Shown: positions 22,820 through 34,024 of the stretch, in pieces
How positions within the stretch are numbered: the stretch's first letter is position 1
Layout: every line of letters begins with the position of its first letter
Assembly: GCA_009667805.1 (NCBI GenBank)
Contig: CM019063.1
Coordinates: 407,966,959-408,030,958, forward strand
Origin: Leptobrachium leishanense
Lineage: Eukaryota > Chordata > Amphibia > Anura > Megophryidae
Reading direction: 5' to 3'
Length of the DNA: 64,000 nt
Program-made: the position numbers and the translations under genes
The notes under the pieces: model-generated
The model's input: only the letters and a program-made list of their open reading frames with translations
The model's database searches: none
Told to the model about the DNA's origin: nothing

Positions 22820-24240
22820 TTCGGATTTTACCTGCTTATTCTGCCGCTCTCACCTTCCTTCTGCACAGCATCAATGCTGGACCCGGGAGCCTGGTTAGTT
22901 TGACCTGCCGGAGTCCTTGCATGTCTGGCTTGCTGTGAGCTGTTGGTCCTCAGGCCTTGTGTGGAGTGGCGGCGGTCGCAATCTTGCTGCCTCCTGTTCT
23001 CCCCCTCAGTGGCTACTGGAGTTTGTGGCAATCCGGGCCCTGCTGCACCCTTCCTCGCTCCGAGGCATACCTTACCTGTCGACCCTGATGATCTCCCGGC
23101 GACGAGGAAGGACAATCCTGCCCTCTTGGAGGAGGCCTGCTCTTCCTGGACACAAGAGCTTGCGGAAGTGCATTTTGAGCTGATATCCTTCCATTCTGAG
23201 GTTGCGGAGCTTGGCACCCATTCCTGCACTTTGAAGGAGACGCAGCTCATTTCTTCTTCCCGCATCGTGGCAGTCCAAACCCAGGTTGCTGGACCGCAGT
23301 AGGCTCTGTTGGCTATGGAGACCCGTCACAAAAATCTCAAACTGTGGGGTAGCCCGGAATCTGTGCCCGAATCTAAGCTCCTTCTGCTGGTCAACTGGTG
23401 CTTGCTGTTCTGAACATGCCTCGCTATGCCTCGAACCTGTGCTGTCAATGATCTGGGTCAGGAAGGCAGCAGCGGCTCCTCTGAATGCCTCCGGGATGTC
23501 ATTGCAGTTATGGGGGTTGTCCTCATTCAGGAGAGTCTGCTGGGGGCGACGATCCATGCTCCCCTGATCCAATTTGAAGGTTTCAGAATTTCAGTATTCC
23601 GAGCCCTGCCGTTTTTATTAGCCTTGGCAGCTCGACAACCATTTCAGGGTGGTCACGGCTGTGCTCCTCATCCATGCTGTCCGCTATCGATGGGGAGTGT
23701 CGGGGTCCCTGCTTATCCAGAACGGTTCTACTGTTCTCACTGCATCGACGACAAAGGAGTCCCGGGCTCACCTGCTGACTGTGGACTTGCTGACTTGCTG
23801 TTGCAGACCTGACAGTTTCACCTCTGGCCACAAAGCCTCATGACCTGGACTAGATTGCTGGTCCTGGCTGTTTTTTTCTCCTCCTGCCCATCTTGACTTT
23901 CTCTCATCATCTAGTTGACTTTGCTGTGATTTCCGCCCCCCTTTGTTGGGGGATGCATGAAGGTTTGGTCTCAACCTGGGAGTGCTGTGTGTGGGGCAGT
24001 CACCTAGACTCTCTCTGCTCCTTGGCCCCAGGATGCCCTTTGACCTGGTGGTTCCCTCTGCAGACCTCAGATCCCCTGCGAGGGTTCGGAGTTGTGCTGC
24101 TGAGCACGACTTTTCTGTTCCGGGGCTACCTCCCCTCCCATTTCAAGTCAGTGAGGTGTTTTTTTTGGGTTTTTTTCTGATTTATTTCCTACCCTCCCCC
24201 TCCTTTCCTTGGCACTCCCTCCCTTTTTGTTAAGGGTTAA
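22820..24240 (+). pseudogene. Decayed LINE ORF1 (second half-LINE copy)
   Basis: Read across frames, the + strand matches the ORF1 at 46,778-51,262. A coiled-coil-like stretch (LLEEACSSWTQELAEVHFEL near 23,130) is followed by LKLWGSPESVPESKLL near 23,335, aligned with VRIRGVPESVPETSLL in the other copy. IHAPLIQFEGFRISVFRALP near 23,560 aligns with AVRFEGSKLLLYRDLP, and YRWGVSGSLLIQNG near 23,690 with NRWDLVGSLEVTHG. At least three frameshifts and stops break it. No endonuclease or reverse transcriptase follows; a T-rich stretch is present by 24,150-24,240. It is clearly older than the other copy. Confidence 0.65.
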
Positions 24241-24868
24241 TTTCAATATGCATTTTTTGGACAGCATTAGACATTAGTGGTATCTGGAATGTGACTTGAG
24301 ACTAGAATGTCCCTTTTTTACGTTTCCCAGTACACCTCATTCATTTGCATTCTGCTGCACTGTGTAAGCTGAGCCTGTGTTTAAACTTCTTTGAGAGTGA
24401 CACCGAATGAAAGAAAACTTTTCACAATTTCTGCCCAGAAGAGATTTGAATTCATCGTGATTAGGGTCAGGGGGTTAAAGATCTGTGTTCAGTTTTGGAA
24501 TTCTGTGGATGTGTTGTAGCATATAATCCATAATTATGATCATTCCCTTGGTTTGGTGTCCTATTGTTTTATTACAAAGGCAGCTCTGAAGTGTGAAATT
24601 TCCATTTGTCTGTTCATTTTGTACAAAGTAATTGTCTTTTAAGAAGAATTCATTTCCTGGACTCTTTATATGAGGAGGACACTGACAATTTTACAGTGAG
24701 CTTTTTTTTATTATTGTGTAAAAAAATGATCTAAGCTGGTATGTAGGTTTTTCTTTTTCTCTTAATATTTTAGCTTAAACCTCCAAAATCTTTCCTCATA
24801 ATAGTTTTGAAAATGTGTCAGAAATTAGTATCAGTCTACTTCTGAAATGTAAATTCCATATAACTATT
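24241..24868. other. No recognisable gene
   Basis: AT-rich, nothing assignable. Confidence 0.4.
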
Positions 24869-25213
24869 TTAACCCCTTCACTACCATGATGAAATTATAC
24901 TTGATCTTCAAAAGCACCTGCTCGTGCGCAGAGATTCGGTATAGCTGATCTTGAGCAACCATCTGGTCTGGTTTTATTCTGGAGCAGTGCAGAGGAATTT
25001 CACTGCATATAGTCTCCAGAAGATGTTCCCACCCAGGCAGAGATGCTGCATATAGCACATTGCAGTGGAGGTGCTGAAGCTTACAGAAATGCTCTGTTTC
25101 CATAATGAACACTGCTGACTGTCAGCAATAGCAAAATTTGACCAACGGAGAGCCACTTGCCTGTCAAATGAGATTGTATTGTATTGTAACCATGAATGTA
25201 TAGATGTTACATA

Positions 25214-26863
25214 CAGTCAGGTCCAGAAATATTGGGACAATCGACACAATTCTAACATCTTTGACTCTATACACCACCACAATGGAGTTGGAATGAAACA
25301 AACACAATGTGCTTTAACTGCAGACTGTCAGCTTTAATTTGAGGGTATGTACATTGAACTCAGGTGAACGGTGTAGGACTTACAGCAGTTTGCAGATGTG
25401 CCTCCCACTTGTTAAGGGACCAAAGGTAATGGAACAGAATAATAATCATAAATCAAACTTTCTCTTCTTAATACTTGGTTGCAAATCCTTTACAATCAAT
25501 CACAGCCTGAAGTCTGGAACGCATAGACATCACCAGACGCTGGGTTTCATCCCTGGTGATGCTCTGCCAGGCCTCTACTGCAACTGTCTTCAGTTCCTGC
25601 TTGTTCTTGGGACATTTTCCCTTCAGTTTTGTCTTCAGCAAGTGAAATGCATGCTCAATGGGATTCAGGTCAGGTGATTGACTTGGCCATTGCATAACAT
25701 TCCACTTCTGTTCCTTCAAAAACTCTTTGGTTGCTTTTGCAGTATGCTTTGGGTCATTGTCCATCTGCACTGTGAAGCGCCGTCCAATGAGTTCTGCAGC
25801 ATTTGGCTGTATGTGAGCAGATAATATTGCCCAAAACACTTCAGAATTCATCCTGCTGCTTTTGTCAGCAGTCACATCATCAATAAATACAAGAGAACCA
25901 GTTCCATTGGCATCCATACATGCCCACGCCATGACACTACCACCACCACGCTTCACTGATGAGGTGGTATGCTTAGGATCATGAGCAGTTCCTTTCCTTC
26001 TCCATACTCTTCTCTTCCCATCACTCTGGTACAAGTTGATCTTGGTCTCATCTGTCCATAGGATCTTGTTCCAGAACTGTGAAGGCTTTGTTAGGTGTTG
26101 TTTGGCAAACTCTAATCTGGCCTTCCTGTTTTTGAGGCTCACCAATGGTTTACATCTTGTGGTGAACCCTCTGTATTCACTCTGGTGAAGTCTTCTCTTG
26201 ATTGTTGACTTTGACACACATACACCTACCTCCTGGAGAGTGTTCTTGATCTGGCCAACTGTTGTGAAGGGTGTTTTCTTCACCAGGGAAAGAATTCTTC
26301 GGTCATCCACCACAGTTGTTTTCCGTGGTCTCCCGGGTCTTTTGGTGTTGCTGAGCTCACCGGTGCATTCCTGATTTTTGAGAATGTTCCAAACAGTTGT
26401 TTTGGCCACGCCTAATGTTCTTGCTATCTCTCTGATGGGTTTGTTTTGTTTCTTCAGCCTAATGATGGCTTGCTTCACTGATAGTGACAGCACTTTGGAT
26501 CTCATTTTGAGAGTTGACAGCAACAGATTCCAAATGCAAATAGCAGACTTGAAATTAACTCTGGGCCTTTTATCTGCAAACTGTAATTGGGGTAATGAGG
26601 GAATATCACACACCTGGCCATGGAACAGCTGAGAAGCCAATTGTCCCATTACCTTTGGTCCCTTAACAAGTGGGAGGCACATCTGCAAACTGCTGTAAGT
26701 CCTACACCGTTCACCTGAGTTGGATGTACATACCCTCAAATTAAAGCTGACAGTCTGCAGTTAAAGCACATTGTGTTTGTTTCATTCCAACTCCATTGTG
26801 GTGGTGTATAGAGCCAAAGATGTTAGAATTGTGTCGATGTCCCAATATTTCTGGACCTGACTG
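25214..26863 (-). mobile_element. Tc1-like DNA transposon, apparently complete
   Basis: It starts CAGTCAGGTCCAGAAATATT and ends in its inverted complement (aatatttctggacctgactg), with TA on both sides (25,212-25,213 and 26,864-26,865). The inverted repeats are more than 200 bp and nearly identical between ends. Length is 1,650 bp and one intact transposase gene is present, so this is a young copy that could be autonomous. Confidence 0.93.
25468..26505 (-). CDS. Tc1/mariner-family transposase, intact
   Basis: 345 aa, the usual size for Tc1 transposases. It starts MRSKVLSLSVKQAIIRLK. An N-terminal helix-turn-helix (REIARTLGVAKTTVWNIL, about residues 25-42) is followed by the GRPRK linker at about 58 and a second helix-turn-helix. 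The DDE catalytic domain has Asp in LWTDETKINLY (about 150), Asp in VQMDNDPKHTAKA (about 245) and Glu in NPIEHAFHLLK (about 280). The protein would cut at the terminal repeats and insert at TA. The open frame extends 78 codons further upstream, to 26,739, but that part lies in or near the terminal repeat and lacks transposase features. I chose the ATG at 26,505 because family alignment starts there. No stop or frameshift is present. Confidence 0.92.
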   Translation of the reverse strand: MRSKVLSLSVKQAIIRLKKQNKPIREIARTLGVAKTTVWNILKNQECTGELSNTKRPGRPRKTTVVDDRRILSLVKKTPFTTVGQIKNTLQEVGVCVSKSTIKRRLHQSEYRGFTTRCKPLVSLKNRKARLEFAKQHLTKPSQFWNKILWTDETKINLYQSDGKRRVWRRKGTAHDPKHTTSSVKRGGGSVMAWACMDANGTGSLVFIDDVTADKSSRMNSEVFWAILSAHIQPNAAELIGRRFTVQMDNDPKHTAKATKEFLKEQKWNVMQWPSQSPDLNPIEHAFHLLKTKLKGKCPKNKQELKTVAVEAWQSITRDETQRLVMSMRSRLQAVIDCKGFATKY

Positions 26864-27059
26864 TACATTATGTCTGTTTGGGTAATAGAAAGCACTTTTA
26901 TATAAACTCACTGTTGGCTGGTTTTGTGGAAAACCACCAGGTAGTGAAGGGGTTAAACTTGGGAAGAGCAGAAAGAGTAAGAATTTGTCAAATTGAAGGT
27001 ATTTTTCTTATTTTTATGCATAGAGGTCACACTGAAACCATTCACTGGAAAACCGTTAA

Positions 27060-28133
27060 AGGGACACTATTCCTTACATATGCTGTTTACTTGTGCATTA
27101 CTAATAAAACCATTTTATAAATCTCATGCTGCTGGTTTCTTTTATTTTGCTTGAGGTAATTGCATGTAAAAACAAAAAATAAAGTTAAGTTTTTTTAACC
27201 TCCTTTGACCATTATCTGGATTTTCCCCATGATGCAACATTTACTAAAATCTGTGAAAAGGTTTTACTTTACTGCTGTGTTTTAACAGTTAATGAGTTGG
27301 AGGAAGGAATGTTTAGATAAGGCAGCAGGGGGCCTATTGTTCTCCTGGTTACCTGAGATAAGAGGTGACAGCTGAATCAAATATGACAGGGAGTTTAAAA
27401 GACTTCTAATCTACCCCTGGTGATGTCCTTTGAATACATTCCACACAATACCATGATTTGAGTAGGTGAGTGACCCATACACTTTTATTCTATGGCCATT
27501 GCCACATAGTGAGGAGCAAGTGATGAAAAGATACTGTGGGAGGGAAGGGGGCAGTTTACAACACAAATGATCACAACGTGGATGCAACCACTGGCGAATA
27601 TACAGTAAAATATTTTCTTTACTAAACAAGAGAAATACAAAGTACATGTAAGATATCAGCAATAAGGCTAGGGTCAGACTGAGGCAGTGCGAACGCGCGT
27701 GCAGCCGCACTTAATCACGGCCGCACTAGCAGCAGATGCCGGGCAATGACGGCCAATATACGAAGTACGGTCGCACAAAAGTCCGGCTGCGCAACGCAAG
27801 TGGAAAACGAACGCATTTTTTCGAGAACGTGAAACCGCAGGTACTGACGTACAGAGTGCGCTGCGTCCGCTAGCAGTGTGTGTGTGTGATTAGGAGACGT
27901 CAGACGCTGCTAATGTCCGGCCAACATAACGTCCAGACACAAAAAGTGTTTTATTGATGATCCGTACAAAATCACGGACGAAAATGCGCATAGTATGACC
28001 ACTATCACATATTCTGTGAAAAAATGCGTCCATTCGTTCAAACGCACTTTTTCACAGACAACATAAAAATGCGTTCGTCTGACCCTAGCCTAAACAAAAT
28101 ATGAACATTTAAGTTTCTGGTGGTAGTGTCACT
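27060..28133. mobile_element. Kolobok/T2-like TTAA element with a nested MITE
   Basis: TTAA followed by AGGGACACTATTCC at the left and TAGTGTCACT followed by TTAA at the right (27,056-27,059 and 28,134-28,137) match the ends of T2/Kolobok-type MITEs known from frogs. The Harbinger-like MITE at 27,666-28,090 lies inside. The interior is non-coding. The ends could belong to two separate fragments, so this is a moderate call. Confidence 0.5.
27666..28090. mobile_element. Harbinger-like MITE, subfamily A
   Basis: GGCTAGGGTCAGAC at the left and GTCTGACCCTAGCC at the right are perfect inverted repeats, with TAA duplicated on both sides (27,663-27,665 and 28,091-28,093). It closely resembles 3,017-3,442 and 35,779-36,195. 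Confidence 0.85.
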
Positions 28134-28137
28134 TTAA

Positions 28138-29570
28138 TACAACGTTTCCAGCCTAAAATGTCATATCTAATCAGATGCACGTGTTACACTTTGCAGATCA
28201 TCTTTTATCCTGTGAATCTTTGATATTGGCTTGCGGATTGGTTGCCCTTTTTTTCTGTGCTTTTTTGTTTGCTCAATCTAAGGACAGGCCATATTTACAT
28301 AATCGATGTATTCGTTTGATTATCATTCATATTCATTTCTATTGTTTGCCTTGTATCATAGTTGTAAACATACGAGTGTATTTATTTGTGTAATTAGTAA
28401 ATGGCAGTTATGCGCTAATGAAGTGTGCTGAACCTGCTTGCGGTCTTTCATTGTCAATAAATGTCAATTAACTGTCAATAAGGTTAGGAAGGTTCAACAA
28501 ATCATTATTAAATGAGATGTTAGAGCAGTGCCGTGTGTAGTTTCTCAAAATAAAGATATAAATCATAGCCATCAAGGCGCACAGTTTCAAACTTCTTCCA
28601 TAACATTCTACAAAAAATGTTATCAGCCAGCAAAGGGTTAGTCACCGTCGCAGCAGAAGGTGTGCCAAATGAATGAATTGATCCCGCTAGTCTGCCTTTC
28701 TGAACCCAATCAATGAAAATTGACTTTTAGTGATTATTTTAAGTAATAAATGCTCTTTGTATGCACACCCTACTATCATATGCATGTGCAGAAGGTTATA
28801 CCTTCTCAGCGAATTCCTCCTGCTTTCAAACCTCTACACTTTATTGTGTTTTTTTTTTCTTATTTGGTTCGTGATACAGAAAATGAAGATTAGGTTTGTA
28901 GGTGATAAATATAACATGTATGCACACTCAAATACGAACTGTGCACAATTGTGCCTGCTATATGAGTTGCCTAGGAGTAGAGTATAGGGTCACCAACATG
29001 TCAACTAACTTTACTGCTATTATACAATCTCATTTTACACAGTCTGTTGTCATGTCCTCCACTCACAAGCAGTCAATTCAGCTCAGAGTATCTGATTTTC
29101 TTCTTCTATAGTATTTACTGACTACTGATACATTTCTGCTTCAAGTTTACAAACCTATTACCGACAATGCCATTAGGCATCCAAGTTGCTAGAAGGCCAC
29201 TGACAGCATATGATGAATGGGTGAGTGTTTTCTACCATCTACAAAAATAAATTTGCTTGTGGCACATTGCCCTGCTATAAAGTGATTCACTGTACCATAA
29301 CAATGTTATATAAAAACACAAAAAAGAGCAATAAATAAACTAAGCCTATTGTATTTAAGACTTCCTTCCACTGTAGCAAATACAAATTCAGTAAATCCAT
29401 CTGAGATGTGACTTTCAGGTAAAATATAATACTTGGAAACTGAATGTAATGTTTCCTAAATTTTCTAGGGAGTCCTGGAAGGAAATTGATTTGTTCAACC
29501 ACTGTAATGAACAAATCTGGACGTCCTAAAGTTTATAAACTATAGTTAGTTACACGTATTTATAAAGCGT
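28138..29570. other. No recognisable gene or repeat
   Basis: Apparently single-copy AT-rich DNA with short frames only. I found no exon with convincing splice sites. Confidence 0.4.
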
Positions 29571-29640
29571 CAACAAGTTCTGTGGTGCTCTACAAAGGGA
29601 GAGACAGAATAACAAATATACATACATAGAAAAAGTTGGG
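29571..29640 (-). mobile_element. LINE 3' end fragment
   Basis: On the minus strand it reads gttattctgtctctcccttt, then gtagagcaccacagaacttg and a ttataaatac end. This matches the tail at 32,370-32,430. Confidence 0.6.
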
Positions 29641-30365
29641 TAAAGGCGCAGTGTATGGAGTGGTGGTCTGGAAAGGATGGGCAAGCAGTACACACGATCG
29701 CCAATACACCCACACATGTCGTCCCTATTATCAACACCATAAAGAAATACAAAAAATGAAGAAAGGGGAGTGGCGCTTCCCAGTGTGGAGAAAATAGTTA
29801 TAATCAAACACACAAGGTTTTCACTTAAAAACAGCTGTGTGTCTTTAGCAGGATTCACAAAACCTCGGTATAAAGTGTAACAAAATATAACGTAATACAG
29901 TTATTGCAATTATGAAACAATCAGAAAAAGGGTGGACTATAGAACTCACACTCTAGAGAGCCTAACCTGGCTCTAGTGGATTCATGTATGGGTTGAATTC
30001 TTACGGCCCACCCATTAGCCTCAAATCAAAAGTCAGATCTTCAAGTATCCTCAAAGTGGAAGAAAGAAGCAAAAAAAGAACATCATAGCGCATAACATAA
30101 CAGGATAATTCCCAGGTGCATATGAATGAAATCCACTCACGTGTTTCTGAGCCTGATAGGGCTCTCTTTGATATGCCCAGGAATTTGTTTAAGTGGGCAC
30201 AACTCCTGAGAAAAAATCCCCACACGAAATGGAATGGAAATATTGCCTTGGAGTGTAGTAGAAATTGGATTTATTTCCAAAAACGAGCCAATGCCCATAG
30301 AATAAACAATAAAAACGAGCCAATGCCCATAAAATAAACAATAAAACATATAAAAACATAAACTG

Positions 30366-30411
30366 AACGCGTTTCTCCTGGGCGATGTACATCCAACGGC
30401 TTCCTCAGCGG
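30366..30411 (-). ncRNA. Hammerhead-like core motif in Penelope-type terminal repeat
   Basis: On the minus strand, CTGAGGA is followed after about 26 nt by GAAAC, and a GCG follows. These are the conserved core boxes (CUGANGA and GAAA) of hammerhead ribozymes, which are known to occur in Penelope-like terminal repeats. I did not establish the three stems, so catalytic activity is only a hypothesis. Confidence 0.35.
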
Positions 30412-31081
30412 TATGGTCATAGGGATACCCTGACCTCCTTAAGACCTAAAAGTTCTTAATTGTATGTCCAATCAATTTTCGGCGGGAACGAGCCGTCCAA
30501 TCATTGAACCGGAAGTAGCCTTCGCGCATGGTTCCGTTCTTCTAGCGGAAGTATTCCATTCGAAAACATCCGGTCGATGACATCATCAAAGATCGACGGA
30601 AGTGTTTCTCTTAAACTATCAAATAATTAAAACGAAACCAAAAGCGATCAAGATACATAAACATACACATGTCACAGTGAAGACCTCTTCAGCGTGCTCT
30701 GATCTAAATCAAAACAAAAAGTAGTTTCAAGGATACAGAATACAGTCTATACTTGTTAGAGAGAGTGGTCTAATGCCCAAGAGTAGTAATAAATTTATCC
30801 CTGCAATAGAGGCGGGCCTCTTAACATAACCCAAGGGTTATATTAAAATAGGGGTGGCTTTGAAAATGTTAACATAAACAATCCACCCCTCATTACTAAT
30901 ACGGGAGGTCCAAATATATGTAAGGACTCTAAATGGGATTAATCCATTTGGATCTCAAATTATGGAATATTAAACCATAAAAATAAAAATAGAAAAAGGT
31001 GACGGGGTAATGATTGGTGATAAAAATTAGTAAGGAAAGATAAATAAAAATAAAAATAAATATAAACTAAAGGATATCAGT

Positions 31082-31270
31082 TCATAAGAAGTGGGAAAAC
31101 TCAAAATCTAAATTCAGGCCTCTAGGTTGGAGCGTGTCCAAATTGAAAACCCATGTCATCTCTGCCCTATTGATTTTTCGATTGAAGTCCTCTCCCCTCC
31201 AATGTTTTTTAACTATCGGAGAACAAGAATGTGATTTCTTAAAGTGATGGGGAACAGAATGATGTTCCAT
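31082..31270 (-). pseudogene. Penelope-like GIY-YIG endonuclease, C-terminal piece
   Basis: The 62-codon frame reads EHHSVPHHFKKSHSCSP, then a KKHWRGEDFNRKINRAEMTW part and FNLDTLQPRGLNLDFEF at the end. In Penelope-like proteins the C-terminal domain ends with an H..F...H segment and a W-x-F-x-L-x-T-L-x-P-x-G-L-N motif, and both are recognisable here. The reverse transcriptase and the GIY and YIG strands should lie upstream (above 31,270), but a different LINE begins there, so the gene is truncated. The stop at 31,082 is at the normal protein end. Confidence 0.75.
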
Positions 31271-31289
31271 CCCCTTGCTGACGTTACAA

Positions 31290-32025
31290 ATATGCTCTCA
31301 GATGCGTACACAATCACAGAAGGGACGTGTTCATGTTTTAAATATACATACATGTTACACACACAGAACAGTAGGATAGAGGACCCTGCTGGAGAGTTTA
31401 CAATCTAAGAGAAGATGGGTAACACGCTAGGTGAGTGGGGATAGTGTACAAGAAGTATCGGGAGCGTGTGGGCTGAATAGGAAGATGGTGTATGAAATGT
31501 ACAGTGGGGGTTTATGTAGTGAGTCGATAGTCTTCTCTAAAGTGATGCGTTTCCAGAGATTTCTTGAAGGACTGGAGAGATAGGGAGAATCTGATGTTGT
31601 GGCGCAGGGAGTTCCATAGAAAGAGGGCAGCTCTAGCAATGTCCTGAAGGTGACAGCATCAGATCATTGGTAGAGCAAAGGGTCTGGGACAGAATGTATC
31701 TGCTAATAAGGGAGGAGATTTAGTCAGGGGCGCGGTAATGGAGAGCTTTGTACGTGAGCATCAGTATTTTAAAATGGATTCTAAAGGAAACAGGGAGCCA
31801 GTGTAGAGATTGACAAAGGGGAGAGGTGCGGGAGGTGAGGTGTATGAGTTGGGCACAGGCATTCATAACAGACTGCAGAGGGAAAGTCTGGGATATTTTA
31901 AGGCCAGAGAGAAGGAGGTTACAGTAGTGAAGGCAGGAGATAATAATAGCTTTGAGCATTTTAGTAAAATCCGGATTAAGAAAGGGACGAATGCGTGCAA
32001 TGTTGCTAACTATTAGCATATGTTA
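31290..32025 (-). pseudogene. L2-like LINE, C-terminal fragment
   Basis: The minus strand encodes IARIRPFLNPDF, IISCLHYCNLLLSGL, LQSVMNACAQLIHLT, LHWLPVSFRIHFKILMLTYK and ALHYRAPD. These are the standard C-terminal blocks of L2-like LINE proteins, from a subfamily different from the 47.5-50.7 kb copy. Frames break near 31,720. The 3' part (31,640-31,300) continues with an atagaggaccctgctggag segment like the tail seen at 32,310. It abuts the Penelope-like fragment near 31,280. Confidence 0.75.
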
Positions 32026-32199
32026 CGAGAGCCCAGGTCAAATATTTTCCCTCGGCGATCGTGACTCGTTTTCCTCCACTAGTTCCGGGATTCTTCCCTC
32101 AGCATGCAGTGCTGAATCAATGTCAGTTCTTAATTTCTCAAAATAAAGTAAATGACACTGGTCATATTGTGTTAAGCAGCTTCTCTGGCTATTTCCGCA

Positions 32200-32432
32200 G
32201 ACCTCTTTTTATTTGGTACAGAAGCAGATAACCATAGTTAACATCCCAGCACACCCAGACATCCCAGCACTGCAGATCACTCTGGTCTCTATCAGGTCCT
32301 CCGCGGAGATTGTAAGCTCTTGAGCAGGGTCCTCTCTGCTACTGTTCTATGTGTTTAACTTGTGTGTATATTGGTTATTCTGTCTCTCTGTCTTGTACAG
32401 CACTACGGAACTTAGTGGTACCTTATAAATAC
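32200..32432 (+). mobile_element. L2-like LINE 3' end
   Basis: gattgtaagctcttgagcag, ggtcctctctgctactgttc and ctgtcttgtacagcactacg, ending ttataaatacctg, are the standard 3' end of this LINE class. No coding part remains. Confidence 0.65.
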
Positions 32433-33148
32433 CTGTATCTGCAGTCAAACAGAGCAAGGGCCCTTGTCTGGGGGGATTTCAGGGGAGCAGTGGCAATCCG
32501 GGGGTACCATTTGATAGCTCAGGCCCCTAAGGTGTCACAGTCCAAAAGACGCCCAGATCCGGAGGCGGGGGGCCAGAATCGCAGAGTGGGGAGGTTACCC
32601 CAGCTGATGCCGAATGGCCGCTGCTGCCTGAGCCCATGGGACCAAGAAAAGTTCAGAAACTTGGGTTCCCGATGGAGCTTCCTCGTGAAAATCACCCCAC
32701 CTGCAGCTCTCATGAGGGGGACCCTAACCCCAAAAGAGTGCCCTGCTGGGGCAAAGGGTTTTCAGGGCACTGGGGTTTAAAATTTCTGCAGCTGTTTCCA
32801 TTGAAGTGAATGCTGTGCGATCCTTGAATGGGATTGGTTAGCACGTCTGGCTCCTGGATGGTGATTGGCTGGGGTTTCAAACCAGAGTCCTGGATGGTGA
32901 TTTGCTGGAGTTTCGAAACTAAACTTCCCCTGGTGTCAGGAAGCACAGGGAACACGAGGGACAGGATTAAAGGCATTTAGACTATGTTCTGATGGGGGAA
33001 AAGTCACAAAAACACCACTTTTAACATGAAAAGATAAACAGACCAATAGCTTAAATGAGGGTAATAGCAGAGGAGCGAGGTTTTAGTACAGTCCAGTCTC
33101 TGAGCACGTGGTTCCGTGACACCCACAATAAAATATATCTATAAATTA
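32433..33148. other. GC-rich segment, unclassified
   Basis: This stretch is more GC-rich than its surroundings, with repeated ggatggtgatt(g)gctgg(g)gtttc motifs near 32,855 and 32,893. The 143-aa plus frame (32,349-32,780) shows no family features. It might be part of an unrecognised retroelement. Confidence 0.35.
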
Positions 33149-34024
33149 CCTTTAAATAGGGATGTGCAATTCATTTCGTACAGATTCGTTTCTCCTACGA
33201 AATGTACCATTTTCGTGCTTCCGAGGGCATCCCGAATCTGAATTTTCGACTACATGAAATTTCGGATCGATTCAAAATTTCGGCTCGATTCGAAATTTCG
33301 GGTCAAATTTCGAATTGAAAAAAAAAATCCTTTTTTTTTTTTAAATGCTTAAAAGATCCTAAAATAAAGAGACTTTTTACTGCAGAATATTATAATCAAC
33401 GGATTATTAGATATTGAGTTAAAGCTGGAATATTTTTAACATTGAAGCCTATGGGATACAACATTTCCCACACTATCGAATTTGATATCAACTCTCAAAT
33501 TTTAAATCAAATTTCGAATTGATATCAACTATCAAATTGATCTTAATTTACAATACAAGTAATAGTCAGCAAAGGACTTTATGAAACAAATTAATTTAAT
33601 TTCACTGTTTAATTTGACTCAAGTAAAAAATCCGTGACACAGCTTAATATTTAATAGGAATGTGCGTTTCGATTCGGACCGGTTCGTTTTTTTCCCGAAT
33701 CGGGCTGATTCCGATGTTGTCCGATGTTCCGAATCGGATCGGCACCGAAAAACATAGCATCCGAAAAAAAATTCCGATCCAAAACAAAATAATTTCGTTA
33801 TTTCGTATGAACATGAAATTTGTAAAATCACAAGTCATTTTCGTTCCATTCATGATTTCAGTTCCATTTCGGTCATTTCGGACACCGTATTTTTCGGTTC
33901 CATTGCTGATTCCGTAATTTCGTATCATTTAGATCAAATTCGATAGTTGCTTGATATCCATTTGATAGTTCATTTCAAATTCGATAGTTGATCCATTTGA
34001 TAGTTCATTTCAAGTTCGATAGTT

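Larger units (their letters stand above)
24873..26952. mobile_element. TTAA-type MITE carrying a nested Tc1
   Basis: CCCCTTCACTACC at 24,873 and its exact complement GGTAGTGAAGGGG ending at 26,952 are 13-bp perfect inverted repeats with TTAA directly outside (24,869-24,872 and 26,953-26,956). Without the 1.65-kb Tc1 inside, the element is about 430 bp and non-coding. It fits a piggyBac- or Kolobok-type non-autonomous element. Confidence 0.8.
29800..31270 (-). mobile_element. Penelope-like element, 3' fragment
   Basis: The minus strand begins with the end of a GIY-YIG endonuclease frame (31,270-31,082). A long untranslated stretch follows, then a conserved CTGAGGAAG...GAAACGCG block (30,411-30,368), and the sequence runs on into an AT-rich terminal segment with a short tandem duplication of atgggcattggctcg (about 30,286-30,340). 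The downstream limit near 29,800 is uncertain. The reverse transcriptase is absent, so the copy is truncated. Confidence 0.65.

Noticed and set aside
22828..23572. Minus-strand frames of 145 and 166 codons
   Set aside because: The plus strand matches a LINE ORF1 across frames, so these are antisense shadows.
26506..26739. N-terminal extension of the Tc1 transposase to 423 aa
   Set aside because: The extra 78 codons lie in or near the terminal repeat and carry no transposase features; family proteins start at the internal ATG.
32349..32780. 143-codon plus-strand frame in GC-rich DNA
   Set aside because: It begins in a LINE tail and has no family features.
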